Shown: positions 37,741 through 48,360 of the stretch, in pieces
How positions within the stretch are numbered: position 1 is the first letter of the stretch
Layout: every line of letters starts with the position of its first letter
DNA from: Numida meleagris
Lineage: Eukaryota > Chordata > Aves > Galliformes > Numididae
Length of the DNA stretch: 64,000 nucleotides
Assembly: GCF_002078875.1 (NCBI RefSeq)
Contig: NC_034421.1
Location: 11,642,448 to 11,706,447, forward strand
Direction: 5' to 3'
Program-made: the position numbers and the translations under genes
Notes under the pieces: model-generated
What the model was told of the DNA's origin: nothing
Databases searched by the model: none
Seen by the model: the letters and a program-made list of their open reading frames with translations, nothing else

Positions 37741-38099
37741 TATTAATTTTTTAAAAATCCTTGGTATTATCTTGATTGACAGAAGCTTGATTTTAAAACA
37801 CTAATAATTCATGCAAAAACAATGACATTTCTCTACATTATAAAAATGAAGGGATCAGAGCACTGATTACTGGAAGAATAAATCAGATATTGAGATCTTA
37901 AGATGTCGTAAACTAAACACTACACACGGTGCATATAAGACATGTTACCAGAGTCATTTGATTGATTAACTACTAGTTTTGTGATCAGTCTTTTCAACTT
38001 TTTTTTTCCAACCCATTATCACTTGTGCGCAAAACTATTAAAAGCCCTTTGAGTGCAACGCATATCAATAATTTCATCTATTCCTAAAAGATTCATTAC
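37741..38099. other. Unique AT-rich DNA, no gene seen
   Basis: Nothing recognised. Confidence 0.6.
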
Positions 38100-38310
38100 A
38101 CGTAGCAATTAAAGATTCCGTTTATTTTCAAAGGTGCCTCTTTATATAAACACAATCAGAATAAAAGCAAAACAGAAGAAGCAAGCAGAAGGTTTTGAGT
38201 ACCATAGAGAAACATCATTTGCAAACACAGTTCCATTAGGAGGCTCTTCCACTTCTGGCAGTATTCCCTTCTGAGCTAACACTAGATTTATTATCTTGTT
38301 TCTTGCAAAT
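38100..38310 (-). other. Candidate terminal exon (minus strand)
   Basis: Read on the minus strand, an excellent acceptor tract (actctttctttcttttcttg then tag) ends at 38311. An open frame follows to a TAA at 38144-38142, and an AATAAA poly-A signal lies at 38126-38121, about 20 bases past the stop. The reading frame ends in a hydrophobic tail (about ACFFCFAFILIVFI), like a tail anchor. A second frame ends earlier at a stop after ARSGRAS. Neither matches a protein I recognise, and no upstream exon was found. It may be a real 3' exon, a non-coding RNA exon, or chance. Confidence 0.22.
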
Positions 38311-39409
38311 CTACAAGAAAAGAAAGAAAGAGTCCATACCATAATACAAGAAAGATTCATCATTATTGAATGAAACAGAAAACATTTGGCAGACAATGCT
38401 GTGGAAAACATTGCCATGATTACCATTAAAAGTACAGTGTTTTATCTTACTGAAATATTACTACCTTTGGCTATTTTAGAAATGTTACATTAAAAAAATG
38501 CTTTTTCCTCTCCTTTTACACATAAGCCAGAAAGAATTCTGGTTTAAAATCTTAATGATTACAGTATAAAGGGTTTATGCTGACAGACTGAAAGAGCATC
38601 AAAATGTTTCAAAAAATCTCTATATTTATAGAAGGAATAATAAAGCAGTCCCGTTTTCAAAAGAAAGGAGATTTTTCCAGTGATAAAATCATCACAAAAG
38701 CCTGAAGTATATTCTAACCATTTCCATGCCACAGTCTCCTTCCAGCAAAGCATCTGCTTTTGGCAGCAGTGAGGGAGACGCGTTTATGATCCATGTTCAT
38801 ATGTTTGATTAATTTACTTTTTGCTACCATTGTCATATGTTACTGCAAGCTTATGAAATGAATTGAAGCTTTTGATTCTTCTGTGAACTGGGAAAGAATA
38901 TTTTGCTTCCTTCTACATACGAGCAGAAGACAAAAGATTTGCCCCACGTGCTCCAGCACAACTCGTCTCTGCTCCTACAAGGCACAGAAGCACTTAGGTA
39001 CCATATATTTGAAGAAAGTGCTTAAGTTGATGCCAGCTTGCTGTTATTACAGGGAGGTTTTGGTTATGCAAGAAATATTACATGGATTTAGGGGCCTCAA
39101 AAGCTGCAACATTCTTCACCTTATGAGAGTGCAGCAATGGTTCCAACAAAGCTACAGGTTTCCTGGGGCCAGCGTTATCTGACTTAAATAACTTTGGCCA
39201 AAAATGAATGTATCTATTCTAAAAAACCTTTTAACCCCTTCAATATTCAATGGAGTGAAAGCATGTAAAGGTCATGGATGACAAAGTAGAAGAGCTACAC
39301 CTTGCCTTAAAATTATCCAATATGAAACTTCACAAAGTTACAAAAAAAAAATTAGAAGTGACCATTAAAGGCATTAATTTGAGAACTTAAATTGTTTAAA
39401 TTCTAAACT
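38311..39409. other. Unique DNA, no gene seen
   Basis: No gene recognised. A 99-codon plus frame (38883-39182) has no domain. Confidence 0.6.
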
Positions 39410-39462
39410 CCATTATATATTTTATAGATATATAAAATATATTATAAAATATATTTTATCTC
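39410..39462. repeat. AT-rich palindromic simple repeat
   Basis: Nearly pure A/T sequence made of 'attatat', 'tatataaaatata' and 'ttataaaatatattttat' words, several self-complementary. Confidence 0.75.
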
Positions 39463-39529
39463 AAGTATTTTTAGGAAAAAAATAATTCTTGTTACTCTAA
39501 ATATCCCTTTCTTAACTATAAAACTCTTA
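39463..39529. other. Short AT-rich interval
   Basis: Nothing recognised. Confidence 0.5.
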
Positions 39530-39750
39530 TACTTTGTTTTATTCAAGCATACAGGTTTTATTAGTGAGAAGAAAAATACGCACTGTTTCATTACAGAAGC
39601 TTTTCAGTAATGACAATTACTGTCAGCGCGTTACCACCAATACTAATTTGCCGGTCAATGTAAAATTACATTCCTTTACGGCAAGTTACCAGTGCAGCCT
39701 GCATGCGTGCTTCATCTGTTCGAGGCTTAGCACGTTAAAAAAACGTTAAA
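39530..39750. other. Complex unique block, possible conserved non-coding element
   Basis: About 220 bases without simple sequence, in an AT-rich setting. It has several CpGs (tacgcac, cagcgcgtt, gccggtc, ttacggc, catgcgtgc, ttcgagg, gcacgtt) and homeodomain-like 'taatgacaattactg' (39608-39622), which is itself nearly palindromic. The composition is typical of vertebrate conserved enhancers, but this is inference without comparative data. Confidence 0.22.
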
Positions 39751-41599
39751 AAATCCTAAACTGTAAGTGTATGACTTTAAAGAATTTTAATTGCTGAATT
39801 AGTGAATTATTAGACAAAATATAGGCTTTCCTAAATGGAAACTTCGAAATGCATTGAAAATTATTGATGCTAAGCCGCAGAGGAAGGCTCCCCTCTCTTC
39901 CACCAATATTAGTATGCGAGGAACAGATAATAAATGGGCTTTGCCACTTTTATGTCTGCTTATATTCCTCACAGAAAGTTCCTTCTTCGCAAACTCACAG
40001 TGTACTCACACAGAAACGTGCTTCCAGCAGGGCTCTTCCTTCTTTCGCAAGCCACTCAGTGCAAGGCTTCGTGGAGAGTACACCTCCTGAGAAGAGGATG
40101 GCCTCACATTTCTCCCGGATGTTCTGAGCTCCAGTCAAAGGGTCTAAACGTCTGGTTCTAGTAACTGCATAATGCATTTGTTAAAAAATCAAATTCTTCT
40201 GAGATGCAGCTGGAGTTTTAGCTAATGCACCGAAGATAACTTTAACTGTGATTCCTCAGGTCCCAATATAAGGCGCTAACTCTGGTCTTCAGACTCTAGT
40301 AAAGCACTATAGAGGAGTGATACCTATAAATGCTGTACAAATGACATTTCCAATGCCTGCATGTAGAACACAAGCTCAGATGGACTGATTCTCACACTGT
40401 GGGATCAGTAGAATAGTGCCCAACCAATGCTATACAACCATGATACCAGATGGCTATGTCCAACATGCTGCATTAATGGATTTGGTTGTGTTCTTCAACA
40501 TCGGAATTTAGAGATTTCATTGTATATGTAGCTCCTATGAAGCCTATGTGTATGACTCCACAGCTGGCCTTGACAGGATGCAGTTTTACATGAAAATTAA
40601 CAGATATTTAAAATTCCTTAGTCATTTCAAGGGTAAAAATGGAAATTATTTTCAGCATTTCTATTTCTCCCCCGTTCCCCTCCTCCACACTTACTTTTTC
40701 TCCTCTGGGAAATGTTAAAAAAGAACTATTAGTTATTATAAGAAGTAGTCAAAATCCTGTCAAAAGACAATTTTGATTGATTGCTATTTGAATAAAAATG
40801 AGACAGGCATTGTATTTATATGACAAGCATAGATGTGATATTAAATGGTATTAGGGAACTTCAAAATTTTTTTCTTTTAATTATCTCTGTTTGGATCAAG
40901 TATATTAAAAAGAGATGAGCCAAAGTTAGCTCAGATTCACATAACCTAGCAACGTTGTGACCCACTTGAAATTTCTTTTATAACACTTGGCTGACTTAGC
41001 CAGGGCTAAGGCACACATATTAATATAATGGGCCTGAATATATATCAAGATTTATTTTTAATCCTTCTCCAGCTATTCTGAGTACATTTAGATTCAGTTA
41101 TTCAAATCTGTGTTTTCATTGAACTCTGCTTCTTTTACTAATTTTTTGAAAACAATGGAGAAAGGCCAAACTATGTCATTCACAGAAGGGCTATTATTTG
41201 CAAATAATATTGTCAACATCTGCATGTTGATCTAGCACTATTTTTTATGCATTTTTCTCTAAATATTCCAGTACGTTCTTTGGAGAAGAGCTCAAAATAA
41301 ACAAAGCAAACCACAGACAAACAATGTGGATTGTCTGTTCCTTCCTCCTCAGCAGTACTCTATCAGTTTAATCCCATGTTCAAAGTCTTTCACAATCTAT
41401 GCAAAAATCCAATAGTTTTTGAGGAAGAAGGCATTCAAGCCATATGCAGATGAGTAAGAAACTCACCTGAGATATTACAGCTAAGGTTTAACTCCAGTGA
41501 ATATTTCTCTGGAGAGAACAGTGTCCAATAAAAGGATTTAGAGCAGTTTAGGTTATAATACCCTACACCATGTGTAGGAATTCTCAGACATTTCTTGCT
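39751..41599. other. Unique DNA, no gene seen
   Basis: No gene. Three plus frames overlap at 39854-40161 over a moderately GC-rich patch with no recognised domain. The rest is AT-rich. Confidence 0.55.
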
Positions 41600-42085
41600 T
41601 TTGGCTTATATAACTACAGACTAATTCAGGTTGGAAGGAGCCTACAGAGATCTCTGTCCTAACCTCCCAATCAAACATGTTCAGCTATAAGACAGTTGTT
41701 CAGGGTTTCATCCAGCCGCTTCTTGAAAACATCTCAAGGTGAGGATCACAGCTGCCAATTCCAAAGTTTAACCGTATCCACAATGAAAAGGTTTTCCCTA
41801 TATCCAGTCTGAATCTATCTCATTTCAACTGGAATCTCTCATCCTCTTGCCTTGCATCTCAGTGGAGAGCCTTGCACTCTCTTGATCTCCTCAGAGGGAG
41901 ATGCTCCCAGATCCACCCAAAGCTTTCTACTTCCCAGCCTGAAGAACTCCTGCTCCTCCACAGGGTATGTGCTCCTGTCCTGACCAACCTGAGGGATCTC
42001 TGCTGATCTTGGTTCAGCTATCAATTTCTTCATACTTCTGTTGAGTTCAACACTACATGCAGTATTCCAGTTGAGGTAAAATGAA
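41600..42085 (-). mobile_element. CR1 LINE 3' half, diverged
   Basis: The plus strand reads as a CR1 complement from its 3' end inward: 'attcaggttggaaggagcct', 'tgtcctaacctcc', 'cttcttgaaaacatctcaag', 'gaaaaggttttccctatatc', 'gcagtattccagttgaggt' (42059-42077). The element lies on the minus strand with its 3' end near 41600. It covers the 3' UTR and a degraded C-terminal part of ORF2. Many indels; non-functional. Confidence 0.88.
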
Positions 42086-42924
42086 CACTGTGCAGAGACT
42101 CATTTCAAGTCACTAAAACCTGAGGAAAAAGTTGAACCTTTTTTGACTTGACTTGAGCAAAGCATTTGACCAGATAAAATAATCTGAACATTCCTACCTG
42201 CCAGCCCTGCAAACAAACCTCACTTCTAAATTGACATAAAGCTGGAATGTTCTTTTTGTATCAAGGTTTTATTTGCTTGTTTGGTTTTTTCTGTTTTAAG
42301 TTTTTTGGAGCTAAATAAACACACTCCACTGCAGGTTATATTTAGGAAAAGCTAAAAATTTTAAGAACAGGTGACAAGACATCAATTTGTACTGGCGTAA
42401 GCCTGCTAGTTTAAAAGAACTATGTGAAATACTGACAGCTTTTCCTGGTTGGCTATTTTTCCTTAGCCTACTTCCTCTCCTTTCCCTTTCCTTTCCCTTT
42501 GTAGATTTTAACATACATCTTTCTGCATTGCTTTCTCACTAGCCCTGATAGCTCCAGCTAGTTCATAAATTCCATTGCTGCCTGCTGCCATGTGATGTGG
42601 TCATGCAGAAAATATTTCATAGGAAAAAGTGTTAGCTAGCTAGAGGCACTATTGTCGATCATTACTTGGAACTGCAACTACTGGTATGTGACTATGTATT
42701 CATTTCATGCACTGTAACACCTAATGTACATGACAAAATATTGAATATAAAGTTAATTCACAAACTAGAGTAGCTGCTGTTGCTGAAGCTGTATAGAAAA
42801 TACATACTATTATTCCTTCTCCTTTTCCAGTGCTCTCTAGCAATTGGAAAGTGGTTCAGTTTCAACATCACTTAATTTTACCATTTATTTAAGCTTGATT
42901 TAGTTGATTAAAGTTCAGAAAATA
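42086..42924. other. Unique DNA with a small pyrimidine tract
   Basis: No gene. A TCCTTTCCCTTTCC-type pyrimidine tract lies at about 42473-42500. 'tagctagctag' lies near 42635. Confidence 0.6.
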
Positions 42925-43265
42925 TGAGGGCTGCTCCAAACGTAACGCCTCCTGTTTTATGATGCTGCCCCACAACATCAGAGGCGGATGTTGGTGGGAT
43001 GGCATTAGAGATTGAACTTTCCCACCAGTATCTCGTTACATTCTCTTGCCGAGTGACAGATGGCAGCAGAGGGGCACTCTGACAGAACGGCATCTGACGT
43101 GGAAGTGTAGATGAAGCAAAGGTGTGTCACTGAATTTCTCCATGCAGAAAAAATGGCACCTATTGACATTCATCGACACTTGCTGAACGGTTTGGGAGAC
43201 CTAACAGTGGATGTGAGCACAGTGAGGCAGTATTTCAGCAGTGATGACAATGACATGAAAAACAA
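42925..43265 (+). mobile_element. Galluhop-type mariner, left end only
   Basis: Begins with the mariner terminal inverted repeat 'tgagggctgctccaaacgta' then 'acgcctcctgttttatga', directly after a TA dinucleotide (42923-42924), the expected target site. The 5' untranslated part follows, then the first part of a transposase frame. Similarity ends near 43265. No matching right-hand inverted repeat is found in the next 150 bases, so the element has lost most of its length (a full element is about 1.2-1.3 kb). It cannot move by itself. Family named from memory of the chicken element. Confidence 0.87.
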
Positions 43266-43299
43266 AACATTTTCCATTTTTAAGAATGTGTGTGCGTGA
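43111..43299 (+). pseudogene. Mariner transposase remnant (N-terminus)
   Basis: The frame starts at ATG and keeps the first helix-turn-helix part of a mariner transposase: CVTEFLHAEKMAPIDIHRHL, then TVDVSTVRQYFSSDD. This is the DNA-binding portion. A few residues that normally follow the VRQ/VRR segment seem to be missing by an in-frame deletion. After about residue 50 the frame leaves the transposase and runs into unrelated DNA to a stop at 43299. The catalytic DD34D domain is absent, so this is a broken gene with no transposase activity. Confidence 0.82.
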
Positions 43300-44554
43300 A
43301 GGTTTGTTGTTCAATATACACTTTGATTGTTTCTGGCCACAGCCTAAGTCTGCATCTACACAGGATGGCCTCTTTTACAAATTCTAAAAAGGTGACAATA
43401 CTTGAAACATTCTAAAATTATCAAGTAGAATTTACGCTCTGGTTTTCATGTGTCAGAGAAGTTACTTCAGGGAAAACAGATATTGTTTGTCCACTGAAGC
43501 AGAGAAAGGCAACCTCTATGCCAAAGGTAGATCCTTATGTGTTAATTTAGGTAGTACGTATGTCTGCTAGTTCAGTCTAATATGCATATTGTATGCACTT
43601 CAGAGGAAAATAATATTTACTCTGCTTTTAATTACTGTATTAAAAAGTACACAGTTCACTGGATCATGTGAACAGGAGAAAGGATAAGACAATTTAAATA
43701 GTGGTTAACCACTAAAAACAACACTAAATCAGTCTCACCGTCACTCTGTAGTTACCTGTTTTTCCCAGGAATTACACTTCCCTAGTTTTATAGATGACTA
43801 TAAAGTTCCTATAAACAATCAAATCAGACTTTTAATTACAGTTAGATTGCCTGCTAGCAACACATGAAAATTAATGCTTTCATAAAACATTTGTTGTTTT
43901 AGTGTAAAAATATATTTTAAGGCAGCAGATCCTGCATCCAAATGGGACATGAATTTTGACCGTATAAGAAAAAAATCAAGTACTCTGAAAAAGGAGGAGG
44001 ATGACAAATACACTTGTGTATATAAACATACATATTATTATTATAAACACCAGGAACCAACTCGATATGAGGCAGATTATACATTTGCATAGCAAATTGC
44101 TACTTTAAGTATTTGAACACTCACTAAAACAGCCAAGATAATGACACGGTTGAAAGGGAAAACTATAGTGTAGAGTAGAAAAAGTATCTACCTCTCAAGA
44201 AAAATATTCTTTATTGAAATGTCCTTATCCCAAATCAGGAACAAATAGGTTAGCCTTCCTTTAGACAATAAGGCTGAGGAGGAGTAATGCTCTAGCAGAT
44301 GAAAAAAGTAAATTATTTTGTTCTATTATAATTTCCTCAATAACACAGATGTTTCCCATGAGTAGTGAAGATACAGGACAAAGATCATGCACAACTATTT
44401 TCAGATCCATTGTACACCCAGAGCACAGTCTTGCAGAAGAGAATTAAACCAGGCATGCACAAAATATCCATTCAGCCAGGTCCTGTGCAGCCACAGGAAT
44501 GCCTAGATTAATTATTTCTTCTTGCTCCATATAAATGCCCATAGTACACTGAAA
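43300..44554. other. Unique AT-rich DNA, no gene seen
   Basis: Nothing recognised. A minus-strand frame of 64 codons (43819-44013) has no domain. Confidence 0.6.
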
Positions 44555-44822
44555 GACAAGGGGGAATGGCTAAAACAGGGAGGATTTAGGTTAGATGTTA
44601 GAAAAAGATTTTTAGTCAGAGGTTGGTGAGATGCTGGAACAGGTTGCCCAGAGAGGCTGCGGAAGCCCCATCCCTGGAGGCACTGAAGGCCAGTTTGGAT
44701 GGGTTCCTGGGCAGCCTGATCTAGTGGCTGACAACCTTGCCCATGGCAAGAGGGTTGGAACTAGATGATCTTTAAGGTCCCCTCCAACCTAAGCCATTCT
44801 ATGATTCTGTGGTTCTATGATT
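44555..44822 (+). mobile_element. CR1 LINE 3' end, well preserved
   Basis: Forward CR1 3' UTR: 'ggatttaggttagatgttag', 'ctggaacaggttgcccagag', 'ccccatccctggaggcactg', 'cagcctgatctagtggctga', 'ggaactagatgatctttaag'. It ends with three tandem ATTCTATG-like repeats (about 44800-44822). It is the CR1 copy closest to the consensus I remember and so probably the youngest. Too short to contain ORF2. Confidence 0.95.
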
Positions 44823-46784
44823 ATGGATATAATGAGTAAAATCATACTAAAAAATCAGTACACCAAAACTTTCAAATTCTACAGTTAACTAAGATGAATT
44901 TATGTTTGCTATTTGCTGCATTTATGCTTACCTTCAAGTTAACATTCAAGTAATCCACTATTACAAATGCAATGTTGACCATTGCAGATGGTCAGTTTTT
45001 AAGTGAACATGAAGAATCATGCTCACAGTTCTTTCAGAACTTTTCTGCTTAGTCTCATCCTAACACCACTGCAAACACCATGGACAAGAACACTCAAAGA
45101 TACTTTTTTTGAAAGATACAAAAATAAAGATTATTTTAAAGACCTTTGCAGATGGAATGCATCACTTAGATTAAGTTTTCATTACTATGAATACATATGT
45201 GTATATTTAAATACAACTTCAGAGTTCAACTGCATGTTTATATAGTAAAATTATTAGGACCTAATATACTCGATATATTGATACATTTCTGGTTTTCTAT
45301 ATCTGTTTCTTGGAGACCTATTTTTCATACTTACCCTGCTATTTCACTTGCTCTACAAAATGTAAGTTTGAAACACATCAGCTCAGTTGGGCCCTAATCT
45401 AAAAGTGATCTATAAGAACATAAAACCAGAGTATTTCTGATTTCTCTGTATCTCCATTTTGGATAAAGTAATTGCAAATTAATTTCACAAGACAACTTTT
45501 CTTTGGATGGAACACAAATAATAACATGCATTATCTACAAGAGGTTCTACCTGCATAATTCCCCCCACAATAACTCAATCATGTGAATCAAATTAGAGAT
45601 ACTCATTATTTGTGTCAGGTAATAAATACTTAGTAAGAACTGTAATTAAAAAAATTCTAATAGGAATCACTAAAATCAAAAGATAAGGCATAGTTATATT
45701 ATATGCCTATACATTTATATCATAAATCTTTGTAAACTGTAAATTATGTAAACTTTCATAATGACAAATCTAATTTTTACTGCCTCATTTCAGCAAGACT
45801 TTTGATTAAACACTGTATTTAGGAGTAGAACACATTAATTGACAATAAATTATTACTCATCTTAATATTTGCATCTTACAACCAATCTCGTGCCCTTCCA
45901 TAAAGAAATCCCGGACTGCTTATATTTTGTATATCATGACTTCTAGGAACATACAACTGCTGTTCTACCATTCTATCATTTTTGTTTTATTTTTCTATTT
46001 GCCAAACAAAGCCTCAGACAAAGAGAGTTTTCCCTGCAGGTAGAAAATCCAGGTAGCAGTCTATCCAACCGATTTAGCTGGAAAGAATGACACATACATA
46101 GTTGTGTGGATTCTTTGTGTATGACCTCTACAATAAGTAAGACTGAGTGAAGAGGGGATGGAGAGAAGAATCACTACCAAACTTTCTGTGAAAAGCTTAT
46201 ATTGAGATTCTTCTGCTGAATCCAGAGCTACAAGGGGCAGTAGATGTGTTATCAATAGTCCAGTACATTGTCTCCTTGCAATAAATTATTAATTACTGAG
46301 GGAGAGTTTTCCTTCTTAAGTGAAAGTGACTTTAATGACACAGATGTGCTTGAGACATTGATTATTTGTGTTCCACTTCGAATCTGAACTACCTGAAACA
46401 AACGAATGTCTGTTAAGCCTTCAGGGCAAAGGAGGCCGTGTTGCCTGCAGTGATATTACCTAATCTGCCAGTGAGCAAAAAAGTACCTCTGGAACAAAAC
46501 AAAGATCCTGCAGAGTCTACAGATAACTGAAGGTCAACACCTGATTTATTTATATTAGATCAGACTAAAACAAGTATACACACAAGTATATATATCGAGT
46601 ATATATACACTGTGTGCGTGTCTATAAATACATATGCCTTGAAGGATTTACCAAGTGATACAGTACCTGTATCAGAAGTCTTAAGACAAAAGGAAACCAA
46701 AGTACTGGTTAGCAAAACTCCTTTTCTATAGAAAGACGACTATAGTCTTCTGTACCTTCTCCTGTTCACGACTTCACTACTTCA
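44823..46784. other. Unique AT-rich DNA, no gene seen
   Basis: No gene. A TA/CA-type simple stretch at about 46575-46630 includes near-mirror 'gtatatata' / 'tatatatac' arms around tcga. Confidence 0.6.
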
Positions 46785-47285
46785 GTAGCACACGATGGTG
46801 GGTTAACCCTTGCCACCAGCCACTCACTCCTCTCCTTAATGAGACCAGGGGAGAAATTAAAATAGACGTGGAAAGTAAGAAGTACAAATTAAATTGAAAC
46901 AACACCTCCTCCCTCTCATCTTTTTCTAGGTTCAACTTCACTCCTTCACTTCCAACTTCTCTGCCCAAGCAGTGCAGAGGGCATGGAGAACAGGGGCTGT
47001 GGTCTCCCCCCACAACAGCTCCTCTCTGCTGCTCCTAACGCTTTTCTCCAGCTCCAGCACAGGACCTTCCCATGGGCTGCAGTTCATCAGATAAAAACTC
47101 TGCCCCAGTGCAGGCTCTCCATAGCCCCATTTCCTTCAGGACTATTCCACTTGCTCCCCACAACCCCCAGGGGCTGCACACAGCCTCAGCATGGCGGCAA
47201 CTCCTGTGCTCCTGCTGCGGCCTGCCTGCTCGGGGCTGCTGCTCCCACTTCTCTCCTTCATTCCCTGCTGCGGTGTAGCAACAGA
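46785..47285 (-). mobile_element. Degenerate avian LTR-like element (probable ERV LTR)
   Basis: The order of blocks resembles a common avian endogenous-retrovirus LTR read in antisense: 'ggtgggttaacccttgccac' near the start, 'ccaggggagaaattaaaata', 'ggttcaacttcactccttc', 'gtgcagagggcatggagaac', then a GC-rich series of 'ctccagc', 'gggctgcagttc' and 'ggggctgcac' units. It is old and degraded. No retroviral gene, primer-binding site or second LTR was seen, so a solo LTR relic is the likely state. Assignment is from memory and uncertain. Confidence 0.5.
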
Positions 47286-48089
47286 TGGCAAATTAATCAG
47301 GAGGGTATAACATCTGTTTTTCCCATCAGTGATCTAAGAGCATGACTTTTACGGTCACAGATCAGATCCAGCACTAAACAGTTACATTTGCAGCAGAAAG
47401 GATTCTTCTGCCAACTTACCGGGATGCCCCAAGAACAAGACTTTTATCTGAATATTCCTGTATTGTATCGTAAACATTTCCAAAAGACAAGATATAGCCT
47501 TCAAAGTTTACAGTCTACTCTACCAGTATATCAGTGAATTCTACTTAACTGTAGCAAAATTTCACAGGAAATAATCCTGAGAAAATGTCACAACTCTAAC
47601 AGATTTATAAACCAACAGTAAATTCTTTTCCCTGTAGAACTTGGCATCTATTTTCTTTCCAATGAAGAAGTCCAGCAATGGCAAAATACATAAATCTGCC
47701 ACAGAAAATACTGGAAGGTTTTGTGGAAAAGGGTTAGGAGTTAAATATGATCCCACCTTCTTATGGCAGAGTAAGAAAAGCATTCCTTAAACAAAAGTTG
47801 GAGTTGAGCAGATAATAGAAATGAAGAGGAAAATGCTGTGTCCAAGGTAATCCTTACTGCAGAAAGAAAAAATCCTTTACTGCAGTGAACCACTGCTGGG
47901 AAGATTTAGTGACTTTTATCCACATCAGAACAGGAATCTTGCCAATTATGAGTTTCCATCATCCAGAATACCACAGATTGTTCGCCGAGCTAACAAAATG
48001 AGGATAAATGATTTAACTCGTCATAAATATTTCAATTTGAATGCATGTTAGATTGGTATGACAATTTATGTTATTTTAAAAAGTCATAG
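47286..48089. other. Unique AT-rich DNA, no gene seen
   Basis: Nothing recognised. Confidence 0.6.
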
Positions 48090-48360
48090 GGTTCAGTGGA
48101 AACCCACTGCAGAAGCGGAAATAGCGCTCCCTCCTTTGGGCACTATGCTCAACGGGGAGAAGGCTGCCAAGCTCAGGGTGAGGAGGCACAAGGAGACAGC
48201 AGGGTGCATGGAATTGGCCGTTCAGATAGAGAAAAACATGGTGAGGAGAAGGGAAACACAGAACTTTTACAGGGAGCATGGCAGAGTTTGCTACAACTTA
48301 GAAAGCCACCAGCTAAAACCAGGTCTGTAAGCAAGGACCTGCCGCTAAGGACGGTGGAAG
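48090..48360 (+). other. Unidentified GC/purine-rich block with open frames
   Basis: About 270 bases stand out from the AT-rich flanks: purine-rich on the plus strand, with two overlapping plus frames of 90 and 97 codons (48058-48330, 48096-48389). The first reads KAAKLRVRRHKETAGCMELA and continues basic; the second is glycine/glutamate-rich. No clear splice acceptor or CR1/LTR match was seen. It may be a repeat fragment I do not know, an old retro-copy of a gene, or a non-coding exon. Function unknown. Confidence 0.3.
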
